This document shows positions 1 to 13,900 of a DNA stretch of 64,000 nucleotides, piece by piece (the stretch's first letter is position 1; the number at the start of each line of letters is the position of its first letter). Both the position numbers and the translations under genes were made by a program. The notes beneath the pieces were generated by a model that did not search any database, was not told the origin of the DNA, and worked only from the letters and a program-made list of their open reading frames with translations. Where the stretch lies: contig JAMWET010000180.1 in assembly GCA_024036415.1 (NCBI GenBank), forward strand, positions 705,001-769,000. Direction: 5' to 3'. Origin of the DNA: Prochilodus magdalenae. Taxonomy: Eukaryota > Chordata > Actinopteri > Characiformes > Prochilodontidae.

Positions 1-532
1 TAGTGGTGTTTTCCTGATAAGGCATTTCTGATCCATCTAACAGCCAATAATCACGCCTGCCTGAGCCAAAGTGGGAAAACACTAAAATGTATGCGTGAGT
101 GCAGCTTTCTGACTGACGGCTGTTATTTAGTATCAGGGTGTTGGAATATGTCGGGTGAGGACTGCTCTGCTGTTAGGAATGTAGTCTGAAGTAATGCTCC
201 CCATTGTTGGACATTAGCTGTGTCTGTCTGAGTGTGTGGAGATTGGGGTGGGCTGGTCTTCCTTATGTAGCTCCAAGTCTGAAAAGGTCCCACTCTGGCC
301 TTGTCTTACATTAAGGAATCATCTGATCTGGTGCTCAGTGTTAAATGCTAAAATTAATATCAGTATTTTTTTTCCCTAGTAGAGATTACAACAATGTCTA
401 TTTCAAATTTTGGGTGATGCATGCAGTCTAGTATTAATCATCCTGTATACTCAGCTTTGCAGATATACAGCTTTTATTGTTAATAAGAAAATATATATAT
501 ATAATGGTTAAAAATGAATTAGAAATAATTTG

Positions 533-703
533 AAAGAAAACTCTTTTACTTTTCTACTTTTAGTCATTACTGAGTGTGTTCTTTTTTTTATAATTCTAAT
601 TAAGTTAATTAAGTATAAAAAAATCTTATTAAGTATATTATGACTTATATTACTTGTACTTTTACTTAGGTAAGGGACTTGTGTACTTTTGCCACCTCTG
701 AAG
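533..703 (-). repeat. hAT-like interspersed repeat fragment (terminal part)
   Basis: Read on the minus strand from about 702, the sequence begins AGAGGTGGCAAAAGTAC and continues with repeated 'AAGTA' steps. This resembles the ends of common fish hAT-type elements (AGAGGTGG.AAAGTACT), as recalled from general knowledge and not checked against a library. It lies beyond the last recognised exon of the endomucin-like gene. Confidence 0.45.
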
Positions 704-924
704 AGCACACAGAATCTAATGTTAGACCTTCCAGAAGTTAAGTACTGCATGACAGGCTCTGCACAGTCACAAAGAGAAGGTCTCTTAATCAAAACGAACA
801 CTTACTTCTCAGTTCCATTGTCTGTCGTCTCTAAAACGGCACAAAGAAAGAACAATGCTTGATGTAAATCACATACACACCTGTACACATACACTTAGAG
901 GCCACCTGGGGAGGACAGTAATGA

Positions 925-1375
925 AGTAAATGTAATGTGTCTCTGTACCTAAGTCGTTTTTGGTCTGTACTGAAGTGTTTCCGTGTTTTACTTTAACTCA
1001 CTACACTACACTACATTTCAAACTCCAATATCTTACTTTTTACTCCACTACACTATGTGGACTCCTTTGGGCTTATATGTGCATATAAACTTAACAAGTA
1101 TAAACGAAAGAAGCGCACGGAGGGTTCACCAGGCAGGGTACAGTGGTCAGTTTGTTTTGATCTTGTTTTGACCTGTTGGACAGTGTCTAAGAGTGTCTTC
1201 TAAAATGAGCTGATTAAGAGTCTTGTTCCAGAAATTATAATACGAGGTTAGAGCCATAATGAATCATGCTACGGTTACGTTCTATACTTAAGTAAATACT
1301 TCAGTACTTTTTTGGAGGTCTAAAGCGAGATACTTCCACTTTTCCTGCAGTAATATCCTACCCTGGGTATTTCTC
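925..1375 (-). repeat. hAT-like interspersed repeat fragment containing the satellite progenitor segment
   Basis: On the minus strand this stretch has CTGCAGGAAAAGTGG, AGTACTGAAGTATTTACTT, and then a segment (plus 996-1054) that closely matches the 36-bp monomer of the array at 18.9-25.86 kb. It is probably part of the same element family as 533-703, with other sequence in between. The family name is from memory; the match to the satellite is seen directly. Confidence 0.5.
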
Positions 1376-1807
1376 ACAATCATTTGCAAGTACATGGTTT
1401 GTCTTTGTCCACCTATGCAGGCCACTTGGGCACATCTACCTTGCTGAACCACTTTGTAGATGCACAATCTATAACTATAACTTTGTAGTGGTTATTGTTT
1501 AATGATCATCATCAGTGGTCAGTTTCTGACCAGAGGACCACTGATGGCTGGGTATTTTGGTTGGTGGAATATAATATGTCACTCTATTACGCAGTGATAC
1601 AGAGGGTTTAGACCACCTTATTTGAATATACTAGTTCCAGTGTCAGGGTCACTGGTTTACTGAGAAGGGTCAGTGACGGTCCTGTGGTGGTCTCTTTCCA
1701 TTGATGGACAAACTAGTGTGTGGCCTTTAAGTGGGGCAACTAAATTAGCAACTAGAACACCTTTGAAGTACTCTCTGTATGTTTGAAATTTGCATTTTGA
1801 TAAATAC
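1376..1807. other. No exon recognised; expected site of the mucin tail exon or intron
   Basis: The endomucin-like gene should have at least one more coding exon for its cytoplasmic tail on this side. I found no minus-strand segment here, or in 1-1375, with a good acceptor, an open phase-1 frame and a recognisable tail, so it may lie outside the window. Confidence 0.4.
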
Positions 1808-1906
1808 CTGGATGATGATGGACTTTGAAACATTTGGACCTGACGTACATTGCTATGCCAACAATAGCAGCTCCCACTAGCACCAGAAACCAAAGGTATT
1901 TTTTAT
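1808..1906 (-). CDS. emcn: emcn-like exon 14: transmembrane helix and stop-transfer
   Basis: The 99-nt exon between TTTTACAG and GTATTT encodes 32 full codons. KKY is followed by a hydrophobic run of about 19 residues (LWFLVLVGAAIVGIAMYV) and a basic RSKCFK segment with three His. That is one single-pass helix with a positive inside end. If the donor is not used, the frame runs on for 18 codons (GIYQNANF...) to a stop near 1752, so a retained-intron isoform with a short tail is possible. Confidence 0.65.
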
Positions 1907-4900
1907 CTGTAAAATAAAGTAAAACATCTGTTATCTGTGACATCATAATATTACCTGTAACACAGCAATAGAAATATATTTAATACCTGCAGCATGAGGA
2001 CCATAGCATGACAAATATTAATGACTAAATTCAAAATCTGCAGCCATCATACATTTTTAATTGGCCTTGTAAATAGCATATCCTTATATCCTTAAGTAAC
2101 CTTTATCATCCTTCTGAATAGCATTACAATCAGACATGTCCTTCTGGGTGCATCTGTTCTTGTGATGATGAGTATATATATGATGGGCAGATACCATTAA
2201 CTCTTTAAAAGCTTGAGGAGTTCAGTTCCTCGATCTTGTAATTGCATTTCTTTTATGGGTAGCTAGTCTATAAATCTCTGATTAGATAACAATGCTTAAA
2301 ATGAAGAGCTGTACAGGGCTAATCCATACCTATACATTATGTTATTCACGTGCTATATAAATCATTCATTATTCGTAATGCAATATTTAAGATACTTACC
2401 AGTGCCTTCAGCCTTCTGGTTAGCATCCTCTGTTTTCCCACTGTTTTCTGAAAAGAAAACGATACAATGAGTAATGATGCCTTTTACTTTACATTAAGAT
2501 GTAGCTGATTTATTTAGTACAAGCCTTTTAAACTAGTACAAAACTACAAAACTAAGATATGCCTATTTTGAATTTTGATGACAGGTTGATGTTTACCGCT
2601 GTGTTCTTCACATCCTCTTCTAACAGCACTCCTTAAGCGTTTGGGAACTGAAGAGAACTATTGCTGTAGTAAAGTGAAATGGTTTTCTGCTTCATATAGG
2701 ATTTCATCTGCTCAAGAGCTTGAGGTCAAAGGTTTCCACTCATAATGTGTTTATTGTTTCCAGTGTTTTTTTTAATTTTTATTAACATCCGGACTGTTCT
2801 ACTATGGAGCAGTGTTTATTACGCTGTGAATGTTTGGCAGCGTCTTGCTGAAATAAACAAGACCCTGCCTGAAAAAGACATTGTCTATATGCAAGCATGT
2901 ATACCTCATTCAGAATCCCATCTCATCTTTACTTCTGAAAGACTCAGTCTGTCTGGGATGATCATGTTACTAACCTGTTGCTAATTAATTCCTTTTTAAT
3001 TAAATATAAATATAATATAAAAAATAATTCTATTTAAAAATGGAAACAAGGTTGTATAATTATAGATATCAGATTCTGTTAGTTCTACATCTACATATGT
3101 ATTAACGTACCTTGTGTACTGGTGCTATTAGCAGAGACATTCTTATCTGAAGACGTTGAGTTGTTGGTGGTGGAGGCTGGTAGTTCTGGAAGAAAATACA
3201 GTTCCTGTGAATACATTTACAGTACACACAACACCTTTGTTTCACTTTTGCTAGTGTGATACTACATTTAACAGCCTGCATTTTATTTTTATTAGCACTG
3301 ACTTGCCTGTTTATGAAAACACATAGCTTGTGCTCACACCCACTGGCCATTTTATAAGGAAAGGACAGTGGTCACAAACTGCTGGAGTTTTTTTTGGTTC
3401 TGATCCGCATCTGACATGCTACCTTCCCCTGAACACTAATGCATCAGCACTTCAGCCAAACCAGGACATATGAAGACGTTTATTATTGGAGCAGGTGTGT
3501 CAGATTGTGATTGGATTCTAATTATTGGGCTGGCAGATAACTATCACCCAAACAATCTACCAATCAAAGTATCTAGCCAACAGTGGTCCTGTGACCAGAA
3601 ACAGGATAAAGTCAATTTTGTATATGCACAGAGCAAGATGAACATAACAACTGTATAGTTGTGTGAGTGGACATATGTATGTAGTATGTAGGCTAGCTGT
3701 AAGCATGTCATGTTCCACTTTGGACACGTTAATATCAACCCAGTGCCTGAATTTCTGATGTGTATTTCCCCAGTTGGGAAGTGACATTCAACAATGTGTG
3801 TTACAAACATCACAGAGAAAAAGTTAGATGTACCGTTGTTGTTGTTAGATGTTGGTGTTGTTGTTATTTGAGTAGACTGGACCCCTGTGGAAGAGAAAAA
3901 AAATATATATATATAATATATAATACACAAGACAAGACTATAAATATATAAATGTATATGTATATACATATAAAGACAAATTACCATTAGGTATATTACA
4001 TAGAGTAACATTATTTATGTGCTATTATTAATCATTCATAATTTCCTGCAATAATTAAGCTACTAACGTGTGTCCCCAGTCACTTGTTTGCCCTTCTCTG
4101 TTGTGTTTGTGACCCCATCTGAAAAAAAAGGTACAATAAGTAATGATGTTTTTTATGGTACATTAAAAATGTATCTCTTTTGTTTAGTACAAAACCTTTA
4201 ACATAGTTCAGGGACAAACATGTCATGATTCAGCAGTTTTTTTTTTGAGATGTATATGCCTATTCGGAATTTTGATGTTGACGTTAGGACAGGTTGATGT
4301 TTACCACTGTGCTCATCAACTCTTCTTCGAACAACACTCTGTGAGCGTTTGGGAACTGAAGTCAACAACTGCTGTCTCAAATGTTTTCAGTGGGTAACAG
4401 ATCTGGATTGCAGGCAGGCCAGTTTAGCAGCCTTTCGCTACAAAGCCATGCTACTATGATATATTAGATTTGTTAGAGATTAAGGCGGTGTGGCTGTAGT
4501 GTCTTTCCTCCTTCTAAACTTCTACAAACACAAAATTCTCTTGTCTGCAGTCAGCGATGTGATAAATTATGGTTATTTCATCTGAACGTTATACCAATAT
4601 CAGAACAGGTCAGTGTGTATTATTTTCTGTGTATAATCTCCATTTTCACTGTTCTTCATTTATTTTTGTGGTATGCTAGAACAGATCACGTGCCTCAGTT
4701 TTCATCTTGTACATGTGTATCCAAGTTCCATCTCCACATGATGCAGGTGTGCTTTGACTGGTCAGTTTGTAAACTCTTTTCTGAATGGTTAACCACCATA
4801 GCGGGATCCTGCTATTAGTTCCCCTCTCACACATCTATGGCTATTCTTACAATGGCGTCAGTTCTGCTGTATCAGTTTGAGCCAGAGTTCCAATTCAGAA

Positions 4901-7900
4901 AGTCAGGTAGAGCAAATTGGTGGAATTTTATTTTTAATGGCTGTGAATGCAGGTCAGTACAATTCACTTAACGTGCTCACATGTATACCATAAACAACTG
5001 TGTTCAGAATCAGCTTAGGGAACAATGATCAAATGGTTTGGGTAACTAAATGTAAAATGGTTGAAGGCAATTGAATTTCTCACCACTTTTTCTTTGTTTT
5101 GTTTGTCAATTTGTTTTTACTTTACTACAAGGGTGAAAGGTGGGCCCATGTTCCTCCTTATCACACTAACTGAATCATAGGCCTGCAAGTTAGCAGGTTA
5201 ACTCATCAGGTTTTGCACTGAACACTTTCATGTTTATACACATGCATACACAAACCTTTAGATGAGGTGGTAAGTTCAGTTGTCTGGATAGTTGTCTTTA
5301 TGTTGCTTGGGGTGGTGGCACTTGAAGCACTTGCTATTAACAAATGAAAGTTCTATATAAAGGACTTAAACGAGCAACAGAACATCAAGCACATATTTAC
5401 TCCAGTCAGTAAAGCGGTGGTTCTGAGTCCTTGTCCTGGAGCCATGCATGGCTGCATATACATATCACGGCCACCTGATCTGAAGGAGGCTTATTAAAGC
5501 AGAAGAAATGCTGAAATGTGCATCTCAGGGCTACTCCAGAACCAGGCATTGGAACCACAGCACTGAAAGAAGGGATGATGATGACCACGGAAGTGAAACC
5601 GTGGGGTGGTAGTAGTTGGTTAGAGTGGAACTTACCATTTGGTGCAGAGGAGGCTGTGGTAAGTGGAACTGCCGGTTTTTCATTACCCACTTTTTCTAAA
5701 CAGAAGAAAAAAATCTGTTATCATTTTACTGAAAATTGCAGAGTGAGCTTACGGGTTAGGATAAAATGTCTACAGAGGGAAATGGTCCAACATGGTACCA
5801 CAAGACTTGGAATGACAGTTATAAGCTTAGGCTGGAAAAGCTCATGACTCGTATATACTATTTACAAGATGAGTCAAGAATCACTGATCAAGGATATCCG
5901 TATGACGTTGTGGATGGTCATAGTGTGCTGATAGGTGAAGAACACAAGAGTATAAACAGTCCTGTGGCTTCCAAACACCTCCACCAAGATACTGGTGAAT
6001 AGATTAAGGTATATTAAGATAGACCAATGATATTGATCTATGAGGCCAAATATCTTTTTAACTGTTCAAACGTTCTCATAAGCAAGTCTTTATGTGCACT
6101 GCTCTCCACATAGTAACTGAATAATAAGCTTTAGAATCTGATGTCTCGTAATACTGCTTTATAATCGTCACAGTGGCACTGTAGTGTTCAGAATGAGAGG
6201 ATGAAGAGGTGGCACTGCTCCACAGCCTATGGCAACCTATTGTGAATCATGTTGGAGATTCTGTTACACGTTAAATCATTTAGCCAATGAAAGGATCAGT
6301 AAGCACAACAATGGCTGAAGCTTCTGGCAAGCAACTATTATAACAACTGCCACCGCCAACTCTTTGCCCCCTGCTTGTTTGGAGTATGAACTGAACAGGT
6401 TGTATCTCCTTACAAATTGCTCTTTTATCCTCCTGAGACCGCAGCGTCCTCATATGAAGACATTACATTGCTGCTTCTCTGCACCATGATGTTTTTTAAA
6501 ACATTGACCCTTTGGCCTCATATGAGGACATTGATTTTGCCAAAACAACTTCCTGTACAAAGGCAACGTTTAGTATTTATACTTGTTAGGTCCTACTAAT
6601 CACAAATAGCTAGGAGAAATTAAACTTGCACACCAAGCAAGTCCGGGTCTCGTTTAGTGGTTCTGAATCCTTGTCCTGGAGCCATGCATGGTTGCATATA
6701 CATATCACGGCCTCCTGATCTGAAGGAGGCTTATTAAAGCAGAAGAAATGCTGAAATGTTCATCTCAGGGCTACTCCAGAACCAGGCATTGGAACCACAG
6801 CACTGAAAGAAGAGATGATGATGACCACGGAAGTGAAACCGTGGGGTGGTAGTGGTTGGTTAGAGTGGAACTTACCATTTGGTGCAGAGGAGGCTGTGGT
6901 AGGTGAATGTATCGGTTTTTCACTAGCCTTGTTTTCTAAACAGTAGAAAAAATCTGTTATCATTTTACTGAAAATTCCATTCAACTGATGCAGAGTTTTT
7001 CTTTGGCCTCATATGAGGACATTGATTTAGCCAAAACAACTTCCTGTACAAAGGCAACGTTTAGTTTTTATACTTGTTAGGTCCTACTAATTACAAACAG
7101 CTAGGAGAAATTAAACTTGCACACCAAGCAAGTCCGGGTCATAGAGCCTTTAAAGGTGTTTGCAAAATTATGACTGATTAGCTCCCAGGAAACCACAATC
7201 ATCTCTAAAAGCGAAAGACTGGCGAGGGCAGTAAATCATCCATATCGTTCCTGATTCTGTGGAAGATTGTTTAATTTAATTTGTAATTTAATGCCATTTC
7301 TGCATGCCTATACTTCATCTGGGGGGCCTGGCTCACAAGTCAATATTAGAAAAAGATTTGTGCTGTAAAGTAAGCTACACTTTATCTGTGTTACTATCAT
7401 AACCATTATTTCATGAAAGCCTACTGACAGACCTTGTGTAAAAGGCAAATGTTCCCGATAGCTCCAGTGCTAGCTTCAGCTAGCTTCAGCACACCTGCTG
7501 CTTGTCACTACTTGTGACTAAAGGGTGTCATTTTGGTTGCATTAAATTGGCTACATACACATTTAGCCAGCTGTCAAACTGAACTGAACACCTTGTAAAG
7601 CTTATTTATGGTTTATTCATGGTTGAACAATGCTTCAACTGTTTGACAGGCTTTCAAAAGTTTGACAGGCTTAGCAACAACTACTAAGGATAATGGGGCT
7701 TGGGCTTTCTTGTGTTGCAAACAAATGGAAATAAGGGGTTTCTGTTGCATTTAAGATCCTTAGGCAACTTTTTTTGAGTGTGGGGAGCATACATTGGTCT
7801 AAGACAGAAACAATCAGATCAGTGATGATCAGACTAGACGTCTTACAGATACTTGGAAGATTCTTGGCTTTTAATTGCATGTATTTGCTACAATATCTCA

Positions 7901-10900
7901 GTATCTATATCGAGTAATTAATTCTATGAGAAAAAGGAAAACTATTTGAATCATATGACATTCTTCATGATCATAACAGGTGTACCTAAATTTGAATTTG
8001 ATTTGAATATTTGAAAGAAAATGAAAGAAAAACTGTACATCTACAACTGAAACCCTCTCACATGTTCATGCAAATGAAGTGCCCACCCCAAAGGTACATT
8101 TCTGGTTAGTTGAAGGGCTACTCACGCAATGGATCCTTAGGGCTTAATGAGCTGGAATGACTGGCTGATGCTGCTGGATTGCTCACTTTTACTAAACAAG
8201 GAGAAAGATTTGTTACTACAGGAAACATACAGTGTACACTGTTAAACACAGGACTGTATTATTACCATGCATTGGCCTACAGTGTGATATAACCATAAGG
8301 CTATGCTGGAGAGTTTCCCTCTGCCTCAGAGTATGTCAGAAAATATATCCTAGTGTATTCCTGCTTTTGTTTGTGTTGTGCGCTTGTGCACTTGCACTAC
8401 AGTGAAATGTTCAAAAGACAAAGCCACAAATAGAAATAATCCAAGCTTCTGATTTTATATTCCAGATATAAACATTAAATGCTGTGTTTAAATCTTTCAA
8501 ATGTGAGAAATATTTCAGCTATTTTATCATTGTCCTGCACTGAGCAGGGGTGGACAATGTACACCTCCTGTTCATAAATAACAGAGATACCAATTTGTAA
8601 AATATTACTTCTCCATTTATTTCACACTGTTTGTTTGATTATTAGGTAATAGGTCCAAAGCTTTGCACTGTAAACTTTGAAAGGTCAGATCAATTTTAAA
8701 TGATATGTACTTGGGGTAATATAAGCTAATGGGTTTGACATTGAAGCGTTTTGATAGTGGAGAGTTTTCCCGTTTCCTGATGCTCCTTAAATGGAGCAGT
8801 GGTTTTACTCTGACACTTGAGCCATATGAATGGAGCTGCTACGTTATTTCATATGGAACAGAAAAGTTTGACAAAAAGCATAACGGGTAGACAGAGGCAC
8901 CAGCATGGAACTGCTGCACCATTTAAGGTGGAACGGGAAAATTTAAACAAGAAGCTGAAATGTCAGAATGCAGCTGCTGCACCATTTAGCATGAAATGGA
9001 AAAACTCAGACAATAACCTGCTGAAAAAGAAGCTGATTTCAGCATCATGGAGAGTTAAAAGGCATGAAAAGGGATAAGGAGGTTACTCTGTTTCCCCTTA
9101 TAATATGAGGAACATGATTATTTTTGCTGTTTCACAGAACCAGTAATGCTTTGTCCTGTTTGCTGGTTAGCATCTCAGCAGCCACTGTAGGGACAGCTGT
9201 AGCTAACAGTAGATACATTAGTTGCTGTGCCGTTATATCATGGTATTTGCGAGTACAATGGACAAACGGTTTTATGGCTATGAAGATCCAGAAAAGCATG
9301 TTTGCTAGCTCTGTGTCATTTGCTTTGGCAATAACCATGAAATTGGGTAGCTTCTGAGGAAGCACGGAAGGGAGGAGGTGTATTTGTTTTGCTGCTGAGT
9401 TTAAATATCAACAGTCGGTCTTCAGATTCGCAATCACTGCCTGTAACTGAAACTTCTCACTTTCCAAAAAAAATGTCCTTCTTTTTGCAATTTTTTATTT
9501 TTCTTTAAAAGCATGTTGTTATATTATCTGACAATTTCAGCAACAGAAAGGCTCCAAAATCATGTAGGTTGAAATATTTTTGCAATAAAAATGACACATT
9601 GGTTCTGCCCTCTCCCTTCCTTGTTTTGTTTGGGCAGCAACAGTATAAACGTTTTACCTCAATTTCCCATCCACTGAGACTCTTTCCATCACACTAGGTC
9701 AGGCCTATTCTAGACTCCCAGTCACTATTTGATGTTCAATTAGCTAAAATAAAATAGGTCAGATACAAATAAATCTAAACTCAATATGCGCATGTTAGGA
9801 TTGTGTAATAATCTATTTTATTTATTTAGACGGTAGTTTGTGTTACAAACATATAACATAAACATGCTTCAGACAACAGGCTGACCATCATGCCAACAAA
9901 CATGCCAACCATCCCCCACCCACAGCACAACACATCTATATATTTCAGAGCTAATTAGCTTACTTTATTACGGTTTGTCAGATGAGCAAAACATGGCTGA
10001 CTAACATGGACATATTCACATACTAAAGAACATGTTGTAAATTTCAAAAGTCAAAACAAACAGAGTACTTCAGGAAAAAGTACACAGCAGAGAAACCCTC
10101 CAGTATGGTACTGATCAGTTACAGAGATACTTACCAGTTGCCACAGTTGTTGTGCTGGTAGTGCTCTGAACATCTAAATAGTAAACAGATAGTAAACAAA
10201 GATTTCCATTAATATTTCTAATACCATTCACTAAATCATAAACTGTCTTCAGAAGCTACAAAGCCAGTCACAACACCATGGAGATGTTTCTGGAAGACTC
10301 TTTATCAGTGTTGAACAAATCACTGACAAGCTGCACAATTAGCTAATGACCGGCTTGTTAGCGATCAGGCATGTGATATCTGTACTACAGTAGTTAATAG
10401 TCATATCTAGAATTGCTAGTTTACATTTTACAGTTACAGTCTTTGATGGATTCCTATCACAACACAGTGATATTAGTTACTTACTCTAATTAGAGTTAGC
10501 TGACTTTGACCTGTGACTATTTATGCTGCGCAGAGGATGTAAAGAAAGTCTTTCAGAGTGGTTTGATGTGAAACGCTCCATTCTAGAGAAACTTCTTAAT
10601 GATGGACATTCCAACCCTTTTACTCTTTTAAGTGAGATCAACCCGCTTAGTTCACATATAAGAGTGGGCTCTTTCAGCTCCTAAGTGCTCTTCATTATGT
10701 AGCACTGATTTAAATGATTGGTTATTAAAGTTGTCATGTTAACGATTACGCCTACTAATATATTAATAGATCACATGGTAGACCAGCCAAACACAGGCAA
10801 ATCCATCAAGCATAGGCCAATAAAAGTAAACAATCAGACGAACTAATGAGGCTCATGTGGAGACATGACTTGTTATTACATGGGAACTGATGAGAAGAAA

Positions 10901-13900
10901 ATCAGACAAACCTACAAAGCAGCAGGCGCTGGGAGGGATTTCCAGCTACAGTGTCATGAGATCTGCTTATTTGATTTGTGTTGATTTACAAGAAAATGGC
11001 TAAAGAATAAAATCAGCTCCTCAGCGAGAGTCAGCTCCCGACATTCACCTAAAAGAGCTGGCTCACCCCGAGCCAATGAGGTATCACTAAAACTTAGCGG
11101 TTGGAGTCAGAATGTTTCAGAGTGGTGGTGATGGGAACCAGGAGACTGAGGAGACTGATGCCTCTAAAGGCTTCCTCACAGAAAGCTTTTACACAAAAAG
11201 GAAACTAGTATACTTGCGGATTCCAGGGACAGCAGTTTCGGGATAAGGCCTACAATATGTTTTTAAATCTGGTTACGGTGGTGAGGCACACGCAGACAAT
11301 CACAAGCAAAAGTACCCCGCAATAAACCTCCCATTTATCACTAGTGTACCATCATCAGCACGATATCAAAAACCTTCTGGAGGCACAGGTTGGTTCAGTG
11401 GTGGTTTTGGATGTCTAATAAGATGACTGATGGCGTTGTAGTGATCACAAGCCCTGGTTCTTTACAACCCACTGTAAAGAAAATGAGAGCAGGTATGTTT
11501 CTCTACAAGGAACTATTTTACACCAAACCGCTCTGGATTACTGAACTTACAGATGAAAACTCAATGTGGTAGTCATAAAAAATGTAATTTCAAAATTTTA
11601 ATTAATGTTTTTCACTGAAAATATGAGACTAATGTGGCTAACAAGCTTGAAATTAAAGTTTATATACACCAATTAGCATCATGCAAGCCTTGTGCCTGAT
11701 TCACCCACGCTAGCCTCAAATCTCAAATACACTTGAGCACATTACACACTGTTCAAAAGACAACACAAACAACAACAAAGACAAATCACAGTCTTCAGGA
11801 TGGAGTCTTGATTACTTAACAACCTTTGCTTTAAAGCGGCTGACTGGGAAGCACAGAATGAAAGTGAGATGAGAGAGAAGAGAGTGACGGTAAATACAGC
11901 AGTGTAGCTATTGTGAGCTATTGTGATACACAGAGCAGGCTTACCGTCAGCTGAAGTAGACTTGATTGCTAAATGGTAAAAGAGAGCATCATTACTCCAT
12001 TGTTTGTCTATAGTGTTACTAGCAGTACTGAGATGGATGGAGTGATAAAAAAAAGACCTGCTTTTTCCTCTCCATTTCTGGCCAGCACTAGATTACCATA
12101 TTGATGTAATATTCTGAGAAATATTTGATATTCTCAAAATATTGACTTAATATCTCAAATTTATTTGCCTTTTGTGCAAAATATGTCAAAATATGTCAAA
12201 CATGAACAGGGGACTGTTCATAAAGCTACATGACAACTATATTAGCTGTAATGCCAACTGATGTAACCCTACAATTTCAAATTTCAAGACCTCATCTGTT
12301 ATAAGGCTACTTTAGCTCAAAATTGGCTCAAAAGACGCATCTAACCTAACCCTAACCTTGAAATAGGCTTTTATAAACACTAATATTAATTTTCTTGAAA
12401 TTCAGTAACTCATTATGTCACATTAGGTCCCAATCTAGAAAAAACAAAGGATTAATTTGTGAATATTACTAATAATTTCAAGATATTATGGCAATATTCC
12501 GCTAAAAAATGACTGTTTTGAGTCATCCAGAAGTCCATATTTTGAGATTCTGCTGCCAGAAACAGAAAAGGAAGAAAATACCACCTTTCTGCTCTACCTG
12601 GCTGGAATGGGCTTCTCTAGATATAGCCTACTGAAAAGTCAGAATGCTCACATACTATTCATATGCTAGCCGACAAACATCTGGGCTTTTATCTCATGAG
12701 CTCTGACTTTAAGATCACAGGGTGAACGTTTGAGTCTTTCCTTTTTGGCACGGGCTAATGTGACTCGTTTGAGGCGTTAACAAAAGGATTTAAAGACTTT
12801 CATTTTTGTCCAATGACCAAAAAGCAGCATTCTCTCATCCTTCAGTACACACATCCTCTGCCTATGAGCACAGCTGTGAAAAGCTGCATCCTGCAAGGCA
12901 CCCTTTCATTCCCAGGAGGCTATCGGCAGCTTCCTGTCAATGTTTCCTTTCCAAGACGGACACAGTTTCTATCCACTTGTTGTCTGGTCCTATTATAATT
13001 ATGCTTGATTTATGTTCTTATGCATGAATGCCAAAGCCCGAACAGGGTGGGGAGAGTACTTGTAAAGTAGTGACGGCTGAGTACTGAATATACTGCCCTA
13101 AATGTCTTCAGTGACACATTCCATTACATCACATAATCAGTCTCAGACTCGGAACATCCTTAACAATACATTTACAGTGTTGATAAGTAACGTGGGAAAC
13201 GCACACGGTTTCCACTCTGCTCATTGCTGTTCTTCTGGTAATGTCTTTTTAAAAAAAGTCTCAAAATTCAAACCTTGAACATTTTCTCTCTGTGTGTTTC
13301 AGTCCACTGCTATGCCAATATGGAATATGCTAATATTATTACCTGCCATGTTACATTGCTTTATCAGGCCACTCAGGCTTTAGCTTCTCAGAATTGTGTA
13401 AATAAGTTGTTAAGATCTTCAGTAGAGAATTTCTGTATTGTAGATATTGTAGATTGTATGTTTTTTATTTAGTTGGTACGTATTCTAAACATATTCTTTT
13501 AAACGGTTCAGTATTTATTATTTATTACGTATTAATTGTGTTATTTATTACAGTATTTATTACCATATTTATTACCATATTTATTACCATATTTATTACT
13601 GTATTTAATACCACATTTATTACCGTATTTATTACCATATTTTTATAGTATTTATTACAGTATTTAATACCACATTTATTAGCGTATTTATTACAGTATT
13701 TATTACCACATTTATTACCGTATTTATTATAGTATTTATTACCACATTTATTACCATATTTTTATAGTATTTATTACCACATTTATTACCGTATTTATTA
13801 TAGTATTTAATACCACTTTATTACCATATTTGTTACAGTATGTAATACCACATTTATTACCGTATTAATTATAGTATTATAACCACATTTATTACCGTAT

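Larger units (their letters stand above)
2340..2650 (-). repeat. Segmental duplication carrying two exons, copy 2
   Basis: This block aligns, with gaps, to 4010-4360. Shared landmarks are a 'gtgctat...aatcattcat' stretch, 'gtaatgatg', 'tttagtacaa', 'atatgcctatt', 'caggttgatgtttacc' and 'gcgtttgggaactgaag'. Exons and introns were copied together. Confidence 0.65.
4010..4360 (-). repeat. Segmental duplication carrying two exons, copy 1
   Basis: Partner of 2340-2650, about 1.7 kb away in the same orientation. It contains exons 4068-4118 and 4305-4355. Copies differ by many substitutions and small indels, so this duplication looks older than the 5.4/6.7-kb one. Confidence 0.65.

Noticed and set aside
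1..1800. Cytoplasmic-tail exon of the endomucin-like gene
   Set aside because: No candidate with a good acceptor, phase 1 and plausible tail; much of this stretch looks repeat-derived.
8817..9077. 86-codon plus-strand open frame
   Set aside because: Explained by a diverged tandem repeat; no coding signal.
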